The position numbers and the translations under genes were made by a program. This document shows, piece by piece, positions 1-10,431 of a stretch of 35,252 nt of DNA. Positions within the stretch are counted from its first letter, which is position 1; each line of letters starts with the position of its first letter. The notes under the pieces were generated by a model. The model saw nothing but the letters and a program-made list of their open reading frames with translations. It did no database searches and was not told the origin of the DNA. This stretch comes from Cochliopodium minus. Lineage: Eukaryota; Discosea; Himatismenida; Cochliopodiidae. Location of the stretch: NCBI GenBank assembly GCA_024220525.1, contig JAMYWO010000365.1, positions 1 to 35,252 of the forward strand, given 5' to 3'.

Positions 1-1030
1 TTTTATTTTATTTTTTATTTTTTATTTTTTATTTTTTATTTTTTATTTTTTATTTTTTATTTTTTATTTTTATTTTTCTAAAAGGTACAAAGACTAAAGA
101 AGATCTCAACTTTTTGGAGAGCTACAACCCCAAACTTTACTCCATGAAGTGCCTCAAGGAGAGCAAGCAGGAGGAGCGCACTGAGGAGAACACCAAGCTT
201 GACCTCATCGACAGAAACTGGAACTGGAAGGATCCCAACTTCAAGTATTCCCCTTCTCGTTCCCAACAACAACCTGGTAAAAATAAAAAACTTTCCTTTT
301 ATTTTATATTTTTATTTATTTTTATTAAATTTAAATTTTATTTTATTTTATATTTTTGTTAATTTTTCTTTAATTTTTTTATTTTTAATTTTCATTCTTT
401 TAAATTTTTTTTATTTTTTAAAAAGGATAAATCTTTATTTTATTTATTTTCTTTTAATTTTTCAGATTTTATCAAATTAATTTTTTTCATTTTATTTGTT
501 TTTTTTTTGATTAATTATATTTTTTTCATTTTATTTGATTTTTATTGATTTATTAATTTTTTATTTATTTTATCTTAATTTTATTTCATTTTTATTTTTA
601 ACAAGGATACATCGGAAGTTATTGCATGGACGCAGTTTCCATGGCCTTGCATTGCATCTACTCCACCAACTCTTTCAGCGAGGCTCTCCTCAAGGCTGCC
701 AACATGAGGGGTGACTCTGACTCTGTTTGTGCTGTTGTCGGGCAAATGGCTGGTAAAAAAAAAATTAAAAAAAAAATTAAAAATTAATACAAATAAAAAA
801 AGTAAAAAATATTGACAAAATAAAAAGTTTTGGTTGTATACATAGCCTTCAAAAAATAAAAAATAAAAAATAAAAAATTAAAAAATAATTTTTTTTTTTG
901 AAAAACAGGTGCAATTTATGGTTTGTCCAGCATTCCCAAGGACTGGATAGAGACTGTTTCTAGATGGGACAAAGGTGGTTTGCTCGGTTTGAGGGCTTAC
1001 AAATTGTTTCACAAAAAGTCTGTCAATTAA
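1..1030 (+). CDS. ADP-ribosylglycohydrolase family protein, C-terminal part (5' end outside window)
   Basis: Three exons can be spliced: 85-276, 606-752 and 909-1030, with GT-AG introns between them. Bases 1-84 are the end of an upstream T/A-rich intron. Each junction splits a glycine codon and the frame stays open to TAA at 1028-1030. The second exon encodes GYIGSYCMDAVSMALHCIY, then GDSDSVCAVVGQMAG, continued by AIYG in the last exon. That is the second metal-binding signature of the DraG/ARH fold (family form GDTDT...G...GA.YG), whose Asp residues hold Mg. The family removes ADP-ribose from proteins or small molecules. The last residues, WDKGGLLGLRAYKLFHKKSVN, fit the usual C-terminal helix. 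The N-terminal metal site lies outside the window, so catalytic competence cannot be judged. The family call is confident; the substrate is unknown. Confidence 0.85.
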
Positions 1031-1190
1031 ACAAAAAAAAATTTTTGTTTTCTTAGAAAAAAAAAATTGTTTTCTTGTTTTTTTTCAATTATTCAAATAT
1101 TGGTGACTCACCATATTGAAATTATTTTATTTTTGTAACATTTAATTATAAAATAAAAGAATTTTCAAATTAAATTGAAATAATTAAAAA

Positions 1191-2602
1191 ATGCGGGGTG
1201 AATTTCAATTTGTCGATGTAAAACAATACTTGAGATGCTGTTTGTGTGGGGAAGCAGTTCAGGGTAATAAATGTTGCGAAATTTGTTTTTTTCGATGCTG
1301 TGGGACTTGTTACTCTGAGGGAAAATGCCGGAATTGCGAAGCTCCTTTGAAACATAACCCAAAATTAAATGAAAAGGTGTTGGATCTGATTATAAAGTGT
1401 ACAAGATGCCAGTTGTTGATTGAATTAAGGAAATGGGATGAGCATTCCCTCAATGAATGTTTTGCATCATGTAAACAAGATTGTGGGACAAATTTAAAGA
1501 GAGGGGATGAACAGAAACATATTGATGAAGTTTGTGAAAATTCTATTATTGAATGTAGAGGTAAAGATCAAAAAATGTTTTTTTAAAATTAAAATTCCTT
1601 TTAAAATTCATTTTTTTAAAAGGAAAGCCTTGTGATTGCACTTTGAAGGATAAAAGAGTTTTGGTATTTCTCCACGAGAATACATGTAATAAAGCAATTT
1701 TTGTAGTTAAAACAATTTTTCTGCAACAAAAAACCAAAAAACTCGAAAGATTAATCCAACAAAACGACCAACAAACACAACTAAAAGATCAACTAATAAA
1801 ACAACTATATGAACAGAATGATAAAGAGATCCAAAAGTTCTCTTCCCAGATCCAACTCTACGAACAGCAAACTAAACAAATCACTGATCAAAATGTTTTA
1901 AAAGAAAAAGAGATCCTGACACTCAAGAACCAAGAAAAGGATAAACTAATTCTTGTAAATAAATTGAAAACAGAGATCCAACAAAAAAATAAACTAAATG
2001 AATTACTCAACAAACACATTCAGGAAAAAGAAAATGAAAAGAAGGAACTGAACAATAAGATTAAGGAAAAAGATGAAAAAATTTTGGGAAAAGATTTACA
2101 AATGGACGAACTCACCACCAAGATTAGAAAGAGAGAGGAACAAACAATATCTTTCGTTCATAATTTGATCCAAAACTTTAATCAACACAAAATACTTAAT
2201 ATCAATGAGTGTGTCCAAATCTCCAAGATTTCTTATGATAATTATCAAGTGACTTGTAGCAGTTTTTATAGTGGAGATTCTGAATCTAGTTTTGCTAATT
2301 TGACCAATGTGGTTGAAACAAACGGACTTGCCATTAACAATACACCTGAGAATAATTTTATTAAGTTCACTTTTCCAGCACCTGTTGTAATTACAAAACT
2401 TTTGATTGGTTCTGCAAACTATGGAGGTTGGAATAATTATCTCGATGGGGTTGTGATTTCTCTCGATAACCAACCTTTCTATGTTCTCAAAACACCTTCA
2501 GGGTCTCATATTCTTCTTGAATGTAATAGAACTGTCAAAGAGATTACTCTAGAAAGAAATAATTACTTTGCCATTAGCTTTCTCAAATGTTTAAAGAAAT
2601 AA
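1191..2602 (+). CDS. RING/TRAF-type zinc finger, coiled-coil, discoidin-like domain protein (tandem copy 1)
   Basis: Exons 1191-1560 and 1623-2602 encode 449 residues; the intron starts gtaaag and splits a Gly codon. Residues about 18-52 are a Cys-dense RING-like block (CCLCGE, CCEICF, CCGTCY, CRNCEAP). Residues about 70-145 hold TRAF-type zinc fingers, with the pattern IKCTRCQ..H...CFASCKQDCG, KRGDEQKHIDEVC, IECRGKPCDC and HENTC. A long Gln/Lys/Glu-rich coiled coil fills about 155-310. The C-terminal 130 residues form a beta-rich domain (FTFPAPVVITKLLIGSANYG, then GWNNYLDGVVISLD) resembling an F5/8-type C (discoidin) fold. The layout copies TRAF adaptors and E3 ligases, with a discoidin-like module in place of the TRAF-C domain. 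E3 activity is inferred only. A close paralogue follows 145 bp downstream. Confidence 0.8.
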
Positions 2603-2747
2603 TTAAATTCATTACAATTTTATTTTCTCCATCTGATTGAATAAAAAATAATAATTCTCCGGTATAATCTTTATCCATTTCTATTTTACAATTAAAGAAA
2701 AAATTTTGTAACATTTAAATAATGTATCAAAAAAAAATAAAAAAAAA

Positions 2748-3947
2748 ATGCAGAATGAATACGAATTTGTTGATGTAAAACAATACTTGAAATGTATTAT
2801 TTGCAATAAAGCTGTTCAGAGTAATAAATGTTGCAAAATTTGTTTTTTTCGATGTTGTGGGACTTGTTACTCTGAAGAGAAATGCAAGGAATGCCAAAGT
2901 CCATTGAATCATAATTCTGAACTAAATGAAAAGGTGTTGGATCTGATTATAAAGTGTACAAGATGCCAGTTGTTGATCGAATTAAAGAAATGGGATGAGC
3001 ATTCCCTCAATGAATGTTTTGCATCATGTAAACAAGAATGCAGTGTAAAAGTAAAAAGAGGGGATGAACAGAAACATATTGATGAAGTATGTGATAATTC
3101 CATTATTGAATGTAGAGGTAAAGATCAAAAAATGTTTTTTTAAAAATTAAAATTCCTTTTAAATTTATTAATTTTTTTTAAAGGAAAGCCTTGTGATTGC
3201 ACTTTGAAGGATAAGAGAGTTTTGGTATTTGTTCACGAGAACACATGTAATAAAGCAAAACATGTTTTAAAAACTAATGATTTGGAAAAAAAAACCAAAG
3301 AACTCGAAAGCTTAGTCCAGCAAAAAGATCAACAAATACAACAGTTCACTACTCAAAACCAACTAAAGGATCAACATATTCAACAAAAAGATGAACAAAT
3401 TCAACAAAAAGATCAACAAATACAACAACTCACTACTCAAAACCAACAAAAGGATCAACTAATTCAACAAAAAGACCAACAAATACAACAACTTACAACA
3501 CAAAACCAACAAAAGGATCAAATAATCCAAAAACAGATACAAGAAAAAATATTGACTATTACTGAGTGTGTCCAAAGCGCAACAAATTGTCACGATAATT
3601 ACCAAGTGACTTGTAGTAGCTTTTATAGTGGAGATTCTGAATCTAGTTTTGCTAATTTGACCAATGTGGTTGAATCAAATGGACTTGCCATTAGTACTGC
3701 TGGCCACATGAAATTCACTTTTCCTTCTTCAGTTCTAATTTCAAAACTTTTGATTGGTTCTGCAAATTATGGAGGGTGGAACAGTTATCTCAATGAAGTT
3801 GTAATTTATTTTGATAACGAACCTTTCCATATACTAAGACCACCTTCGGGGTCTCATATTCTTCTCGAATGTAATAGAAATGTAAAAGAAATTACTCTCG
3901 AAAGAAAAGCTTATTTCGCCATCAGCTTTCTCAAATGTTTCAAGTAA
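2748..3947 (+). CDS. RING/TRAF-type zinc finger, coiled-coil, discoidin-like domain protein (tandem copy 2)
   Basis: Exons 2748-3117 and 3184-3947 encode 377 residues. Exon 1 has exactly the length of the upstream paralogue's (370 nt), and the intron sits at the same Gly codon. The Cys pattern of the RING-like and TRAF-type zinc fingers is conserved (CIICNK, CCKICF, CCGTCY, CKECQSP). The coiled coil is shorter and built from repeats of QQKDQQIQQLTTQNQ, so it probably evolved by in-frame repeat turnover. The C-terminal discoidin-like domain (about 245-377; VTCSSFYSGDSESSFANLTN, then LLIGSANYGGWNSYL) is close to copy 1. The protein probably acts as an oligomeric, TRAF-like cytosolic adaptor or E3, with the tail binding a ligand. 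That function is inferred. Confidence 0.8.
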
Positions 3948-4100
3948 CAAAAAATGGAAATATTTGATTAAGAAAATTTTTTATTAAACAAAATTTTTAC
4001 ACTTTAAATCTAAAACCTTTATAGTGACCTATTTTTATGAAATTTGATTAATTTTTGTTAATAAATATCCAATTGAATTAAAAAATTTGATCAATTTATT

Positions 4101-5328
4101 TTAAAAATTGTCTTTATTTTCAAGGAGTGTCAGGCCAACATTCTTTGTAGCCCTTTCGGACTTTGGAATGTAGACCGTCTCGCAAGAGACCAACAATGTC
4201 TCTATGTCCTTGTCCTTCTTGTTCTTTTTGTTCCTAGCTATTTTTCCTTGTTTTTGAACAAAATCAGTAATATCCTAAAAAAAAATAGAAAATTAAATTG
4301 AAAAATAAAAATAAATAAAACAAATAATTAACAGATAAAATAATAAATTAAAAATATAAAAAATCAAATAAAAAATATAAAAAATCATAAAATAAATGAA
4401 ATAAAATAAATAAAACGAAAATAAAAAATATAAAATATAAAAATATGAAAATATAAAAATATAAAAATAAAAAAAATAAATAAAAATAAAAATAAATAAA
4501 AAATAAGAAAAATGAAAATAAATCATAAATATTACTTTTATTTGAATTATGTCTTCTCCGTTTGCAAAAGAAGTAATGTTTCTGAGTCCTATTTGCAAAG
4601 CTTTGCGATAGGGATGGGGGCTTCCCTGGTAGTTATGGTCAGGATCCCATTGGAGGTTAACAGTTCCTTTGATGTCTTTTTCTACTTTATTTTTTTTTCC
4701 CTTCATCTCATCTTTGTTTGTGATCACCACGTTCCCGTTTTCCAGGTATTTTTCAAAGGCCTCTCTTTTCAGCCATATCGCTAAAACGTGATCTTGGTTT
4801 TTCTTGGATGCCCATGAACATCTGGAAGTGGTTGAGAAAAATTATATTTTCTCTGAAATTATATATATATGTTCATCAATTGATGGTTTAATCAATGTTG
4901 AAATTACTTTTGATATGTAAAATATGAAATCAGATTAATAAATATCATTCAAGAATAATTATTAGTCAAAAATATTTCTTTTAAAATTCTCAAAATTTAA
5001 TTTATAAAATTTCTTTTGATACCTGAACATCATCCACATGAAATTGGATTTTATCCATGTCATTCTCGTTTCATTATATGCTTCACATCCCGTGAATTTT
5101 TTGTTCTTCACTGCATATTCTGCAATTTCTTTGTTGAATGCTTGATATACTATTATACTTTGATCATCATATTGAGCAAGGATATGCTTTGAAGTATTAG
5201 AAGTATATTGAATTGATAGGAGAAATTACCTTTCCATTCCCTGGCCATATGTTCTTGATTTGTTCAAGATATGATTGGCTTTTGAATTCTTTTGGTGTAT
5301 CTCTTTCATTTTCATTTATTTCGATCAT
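4101..5328 (-). CDS. DUF4291 family protein
   Basis: Four minus-strand exons, 5328-5230, 5186-5023, 4821-4536 and 4274-4101, keep frame and encode 240 residues ending in TAA. The splice is supported by family motifs that continue across junctions: NIWPGNGK|HILAQYDDQSIIVYQAF, then RMTWIKSNFMWMMF (residues 74-87) running into RCSWASKKNQDHVLAIWLKR, then VNLQWDPDHNYQG and PYRKALQIGLR. I recognise these as the DUF4291 signature (WP..GRHI.A.YDD.TIVVYQAY; RMTWIKPSFLWMMYRSGW). The family is best known from bacteria and fungi, and I know of no settled function. The length is normal. The start codon is 29 bp from the divergent ATG at 5358. The 3' end converges on copy 2 of the zinc-finger pair, 153 bp away. 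Confidence 0.85.
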
Positions 5329-5357
5329 TCTAATTTTAATTTATTATAAAAAAAAAA

Positions 5358-7893
5358 ATGGAACAAAAAATCAGTTTGGGGGAGATATTTGAGTTAATGG
5401 AGATTGATAAAAAATTGGAGAACAAAATAAAATGTTCAAAATGTTCAAATCTTTTGATTCCAAATCCAAATATGTGCCCAATTTGCTTCTCTTTATTTTG
5501 TGATGGTTGTATAATTGGAAATTTTTGTTGTGATGAAGAATTGCAATTGAATAATGCATTAAAACAAAGGATAATGAATCTTAAATGTAAGTGTAAAGTA
5601 TGTGGAGAAGAATTATTGATCAAAGAAACGAATAATCATCCTCAAACCGAAAATGAACACTCGATTGAATGTGTGGGCTGCAAAAAAAAATTTGAGAAAT
5701 CATTTCTTGAGATGCATCAGCTTTCATGCGAGAAATATCTTCTTATCAACAAAGAGATCGAAATACAAATATTAAAGGAAAAGATTAACTCCCAAATAGA
5801 AAAAGAATTCTCCAAAGAGATGGAGATGCAATGCCTCAAAATCGAAATGAAAAAGATTAAACAAGATATGGAGGGAAAAATAGAAGAACTCATAAAAAGA
5901 AACGAAGAATCCTCTCAAGTGATAGCAAAACTAAGAAGAGAAAAAGAAACAGAAACAGAAAAACTAGAGATGAGAGTAAAAAAGGAGAATGAGAGGAATG
6001 AAAACCTTCAAAAAAAAAATGAAGAAAACTCAAAAGAGATTATGAAACTGAGGAAAGAAAACATCTCTTTTATTAAACAATTTTCTCTCAATAAATCAGA
6101 CCCTCTGAAAGCTAATCAAATTGTATCTTCTACATGCTTTACTTTCAAAATTTTATTCGATAAAGATTTGTTCAACCACAATTTGGTGGACCTTATCATG
6201 AAAAACAGAGTTTTTGAAGAGAAACAAATTTTAAAAATACCAAAACACAGCACGTTATCGGTCATATGTGAAGAAATACAGGAGAGGTTCGGCATTCCCA
6301 TTAATAATTTCAGGATAAGGTTTTTTAATGAAAGAAAGAACAAAACATTAAGACCATCCAAACCACAACTAAAAGAAGACTACCAAATAGTTTTATCCTC
6401 CATTTTTTCTCATCTATTAACAGAAAAATTCATTTTCGTTGAAGTAAATAGTGATTATTTGGCAAACAAAGGGACTCTCTTCGATCCTACCGAACTCCTC
6501 AATTTTAAAGATTATGAAATTTCCCAATTTAATTTACACGGAGAAGGAGAAACATTTTTTCCTGGTGTGTCTGTTTCTCTTCTCTTCTTCAAATTTTTTG
6601 ACAAAGAAAAACAAAGTTTGGAGTATGTTGGACGACTTTATGTTCCCAAAGATATTCTCTTTCGTGAAGTTAAAAAAATCTTGGCAAAGTGGAAGAAAAT
6701 ACCTGAAGATGTACCTATTACTCTTTATGAAGAATGCAAGGTATTTATTTATTCCATTTTTTTTTTTATTCATATATTTTTATAACTTATATTTGTTTTA
6801 CTTTAGGTTGATCCACCAGTCTTAAATCTCATTAATGACTGTTCAGATGTTGAAACTTCAAAGCTCATTAATGGAGATATTATCATTTTCGAACTGGAAA
6901 ATCAGGATATTGAGGGAAATAGCTCTGAGATAAAACATCTCAGTCTCTTCGAGCATTTAGAGTTTATTAGTAACTGCGCAGTGGAAATAACATTTAAAAA
7001 TGAAGATTTTATTAATTCTTGCGTCTTAAAGTTAGGTATTTTTTATTTATTTTTTTCTAAAATTAATTTTAATGAATAATTTTTTTAAAAAAATAAAAGA
7101 TTTAAAAATGTCATACCAGCAAGTGGCAATGGTTCTTGCAAATGAGCTAGAATTACAAAATGATGAAAAAATAGTGTTTAAAAGATATACAGAAAAACAT
7201 AATTACACTTCCCTACATCCAAACCACTTTCCTGATCTCAAGTCCATGTTAACTGGATTTTCTAATTTAAGTACTTCTATTCTAACATTTGGATTTCTTC
7301 CTTTTCCAGTGAAAGATCTTATTAATAAAGTACTGGTCAAAGTCACTGTCATAAATGAGAGAACACAAACCATTTTTTCTGGAATTATATACTTGGACCA
7401 AGATAGATCGACTGCTGAGAATCTAATGAAAGTGATCACTTCAAAACACTTTCCCAAGATTAAACCAAAACCCACTTTGAGGCTGATGGTTGTCGAGAAT
7501 TCTCAAATTTGTTCGATTTTAACAAATGATTACATCTTCCCTCTGAACTCAGAAAATCAATATCTCATTGAATTGTGTTCCAAAGAAGAAACTGCAATGA
7601 AAATCTCTGATCTTTTAGTCCCTGTTTTCAATCTCGATCCTTCATTTAATGTGAATTTTGGTAACCCATTCATGTTTGTTGTCAAAAAAGATGAAAAGTT
7701 GTTCAGTGTAAAGAAACGAATGCAAATCAAACTCAATATTTTATTTAAAGAATTTAGAAGCTGGGAATTTCTTATTTTCAATAAAGAAATTGGAAATTTT
7801 GTTGATATTGATGATGAATTTATTATTTCTGACAATTTCCATTTTCATCAAAATTTTTGGGAACATTTGGTGATAAAGCATAGTAATAATTAA
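5358..7893 (+). CDS. RING/TRAF-like zinc head and coiled coil fused to USP7-type ubiquitin-like (HUBL) C-terminal region
   Basis: Exons 5358-6740, 6807-7035 and 7100-7893 encode 801 residues. Residues about 26-60 hold a RING-like Cys block (KCSKCSN, MCPICFSLFCDGC, CC). Residues about 75-125 hold a second zinc region (CKCKVCGEELL, NHPQTENEHS, CVGCKKKFE, MHQLSC). A charged coiled coil spans about 127-235. The rest aligns by eye with human USP7 after its catalytic domain: FKVL-like FKILFDKDLF, then FFKFFDKEKQSLEYVGRLYV, LYEECKVDPP and GDIIIFELEN. Across intron 2 comes LKLDLKMSYQQVAMVLANEL, then NFGNPFMFVVKKDEKLFSV near the end. No UCH catalytic domain (Cys and His boxes) is present. In USP7 this tail activates the protease and binds partners. 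Here it may recruit ubiquitin-pathway clients to a RING-type head; that role is inferred. Confidence 0.82.
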
Positions 7894-8442
7894 AATGGTA
7901 CAGTGGTTGAGGTTAAAAAGAAAAAATGATACAGTTCATTAAATAAAATAAATACAGTCTGTCTTCAGTTAAAAAATTGATCGGTTAATCTTAATCTTTC
8001 CTTAATCTTTTTTTTTTTCTCAAACTAAGTTGATAATTAATAACTTAAACAAGAAAAAACTTTTTTTAATTATCAATAAATAATTGAAGTTTGTTTGGCA
8101 GATTATTCAGGTACTCTTGTTGTTTCATGGTTTAAACAGAAGTTTAGGAGCATAGACAACTTTGCAACTTTACTTTGATCATTCGTCCACAACTTTTGTT
8201 CTTTTGTAAAAAATTTGCATTCTTTTTATCCTTCTTTTTGGAAATTGTAAATGTTTATTATTGGAATAAAACAAAATAAATTAAAATTCCAACACCTATG
8301 TAATATGAAAATAAATAAAATTTACCCAAAAAAAGATAATTTTTTAAATAAAAAATTTATAAAAAATCTAATTTAATTAAAATTAATTAAATTTAAAAAT
8401 CTAATTATATATAATTTATTTTATAACTTTTATCAAATCATT
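7894..8442. other. AT-rich spacer between convergent genes
   Basis: These 549 bases separate two converging 3' ends. I see only short A/T runs and a somewhat less AT-rich patch at about 8090-8240 with no usable open frame on either strand. No RNA gene or repeat is evident. Confidence 0.6.
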
Positions 8443-10431
8443 TCAAAAGTAATTTTCGGGATTCCCAATTCTTGATTTAAAATTTTCATTCCAACGCATG
8501 GATTCTTTTAACTTATTTCTATCATCTAAATTAACATAATTAATCAAAAGACGAATAGTTTCAACATATGCGCTCTTATTATAGCAAGCTATGTGAATAG
8601 GTAATTGTCCTTGATTGTTTTTAGTATTATGATGATCATAACTATATTTTTGAACAAAATAATTTAGAATTTCAGTCGAAATATTCTCGCTTTGACAAAT
8701 TATATGGAGAAGAGTATTTCCATTTTTGTCTTTTAGATTTTTATCGCTTCCATTCTCCAATAAAATTTTAATTATTTCCAAAGATGATTTCTTTTGTCGG
8801 AAGTGTAAGCAAGCTAGGTGAAGAGGAATACGTCCTTGATTGTTTTGAGTATTAAGATGTTGTTTACATTTTTTAACAAAATAATTTAGAATTTCAGTCG
8901 AAATATTCTCGCTTTGACAAATTATATGAAGAATAGTATTTCCATCGTCATATTTATGTTCATTTATATTGCTTCCATTCTCCAGTAAAATTTTAATTAT
9001 TTCCAAAGATGCTTTCTCTTGTAGGAAACATTGAAGAAGAGTTTTTCCATGTGTGTTTTTGAGATTGGGATCACTCTTCATGATCAAACCTTTAATTTCT
9101 AATGGATTGTCATATTTTATATCCGTGTTCTTATATTGCTCAAACAGGTGATTAGATTCAAAAATAGCTTTGCATTTGGAAAAAATGAAAAGTTGGTACA
9201 TCTCTGTAGAAAAATTGGGATTGGAGAGTAGCAAAATGAGGGGATGTGAATCCTTATAATAGTAATTTGTATCTGCCCCACAATCTAAAAACAACTTTAG
9301 GAGTTCAACATTAAGATGAGGAGATCTCAAAAACAGAAAAAAAGGATCAACGTTAGGATTGGTACCCGCTTTCAGAAAAAACTTGATCCAGTACGATGCT
9401 GAGGTATTACTTTTCATATTGCAGGAAAGTGCGAGGCAGTGCGAGCACTTTGCGTTGTTAGGCAGGTAAGAATAAAGAATTTCCATTATCTCTTTGTTGG
9501 GCTCTTCTTTCTCCATTTCTTTGCAAAAATTGTTCACTGTGGCTTTGAAAGAAAGAAGAGACTTGATGTATTTCGCTTCAGCTTTATTTTCTAAAGCAAA
9601 ATCAATTATATTTTGTGGAATTATCTGGTTGGGATCATGATAATTGTTTGTTCGATAATTATTCTTATTATTATTGTTATTATTTTGTGAACAATTTCCT
9701 TTGTTATATTCCGAAAGATAATCATTATTTAAAAGAAGGATCATGTTTTCATATTCTTTCCTTTCAATGGTTCCTAATAATCCATTTTTATTTTTTACGA
9801 GATGTTCGATGTGATTCACCAAAAATAAGTTCTTCTTGTCCACTATTTGAGCATTCTCGATTGAAGGCAATCTTTCCTCCACCTCCTCCTTTTCTTTCTT
9901 TAGTTTTTCGTAATCTCGAGACAATAAGTTGAGTTCTTCCTTGAGATCGCAAATTTCTTGTTTCAATAGCTTGATTTCTTCATCTTTCGGACTATCAACT
10001 CTATTGACTTGCATCTCCAAACTTTTTATCTGTTGATCTTTTTCCACCAGCCTCTTATATCCAGGGCAATCGATTTGATGCATCATCATCTGTATTTTCT
10101 CATATTCTTTCCCACATGCCTCACATTTTAAGCTATGTTCTTCTTTGCTTTGTGGATGATTGCTAGTATTGACCTCTCCAACAGTTAATTTTTCTCCACA
10201 GAAAATGCATTCACATTTTAATTTCTCAATATCATTGGACATTCTTTGATTTATTTGCATTTCTCCACAACATTCATCCCCACATAGATTACAATATTTC
10301 TCATTACAGTAATCACATAATTTGGGTTTAATCCATAAATTCCCACACTTGCACATCATTGATTTTTTGATATTCGGATCGATTATAATGAATGCATTTT
10401 CTTGTGCCTTATTTCTGAGATATATTTCCAT
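8443..10431 (-). CDS. RING/TRAF-like zinc head, coiled coil and ankyrin-repeat protein
   Basis: A single uninterrupted minus-strand frame of 662 residues starts with ATG at 10431 and ends with TGA at 8443-8445. Residues about 27-57 are a Cys-rich block (CKCGN, LCDYCNEKYCNLCGDECC). Residues about 72-127 hold the same zinc motif as the gene at 5358 (KCECIFCGEKL, NHPQSKEEHS, CEACGKEYE, MMHQIDCPG). A coiled coil runs to about residue 195, then a short Asn tract. From about 275 to 640 there are ankyrin-type repeats, the clearest being LEIIKILLENGSNIN, NTILHIICQSENISTEILN, IPLHLACLHF and LPIHIACYNK. Two repeat blocks are almost identical in DNA, a recent internal duplication. It is probably a cytosolic scaffold or E3-like protein. 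Unlike its relative at 5358 it has no introns. Confidence 0.85.
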   Translation of the reverse strand: MEIYLRNKAQENAFIIIDPNIKKSMMCKCGNLWIKPKLCDYCNEKYCNLCGDECCGEMQINQRMSNDIEKLKCECIFCGEKLTVGEVNTSNHPQSKEEHSLKCEACGKEYEKIQMMMHQIDCPGYKRLVEKDQQIKSLEMQVNRVDSPKDEEIKLLKQEICDLKEELNLLSRDYEKLKKEKEEVEERLPSIENAQIVDKKNLFLVNHIEHLVKNKNGLLGTIERKEYENMILLLNNDYLSEYNKGNCSQNNNNNNKNNYRTNNYHDPNQIIPQNIIDFALENKAEAKYIKSLLSFKATVNNFCKEMEKEEPNKEIMEILYSYLPNNAKCSHCLALSCNMKSNTSASYWIKFFLKAGTNPNVDPFFLFLRSPHLNVELLKLFLDCGADTNYYYKDSHPLILLLSNPNFSTEMYQLFIFSKCKAIFESNHLFEQYKNTDIKYDNPLEIKGLIMKSDPNLKNTHGKTLLQCFLQEKASLEIIKILLENGSNINEHKYDDGNTILHIICQSENISTEILNYFVKKCKQHLNTQNNQGRIPLHLACLHFRQKKSSLEIIKILLENGSDKNLKDKNGNTLLHIICQSENISTEILNYFVQKYSYDHHNTKNNQGQLPIHIACYNKSAYVETIRLLINYVNLDDRNKLKESMRWNENFKSRIGNPENYF
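8607..9011 (-). repeat. Internal direct duplication within ankyrin coding sequence
   Basis: About 8607-8786 and 8824-9011 match for roughly 180 bp each, with a core of long identical runs (for example gaatttcagtcgaaatattc in both). Each unit encodes one ankyrin pair including CQSENISTEILNYFV and LEIIKILLENGS. Confidence 0.8.

Noticed and set aside
4512-4784. Plus-strand frame opposite the DUF4291 gene
   Set aside because: It is antisense to the third DUF4291 exon, which carries family motifs.
7894-8442. Hidden RNA gene in the convergent spacer
   Set aside because: No tRNA-like arms or conserved boxes seen; only A/T runs and unstructured patches.
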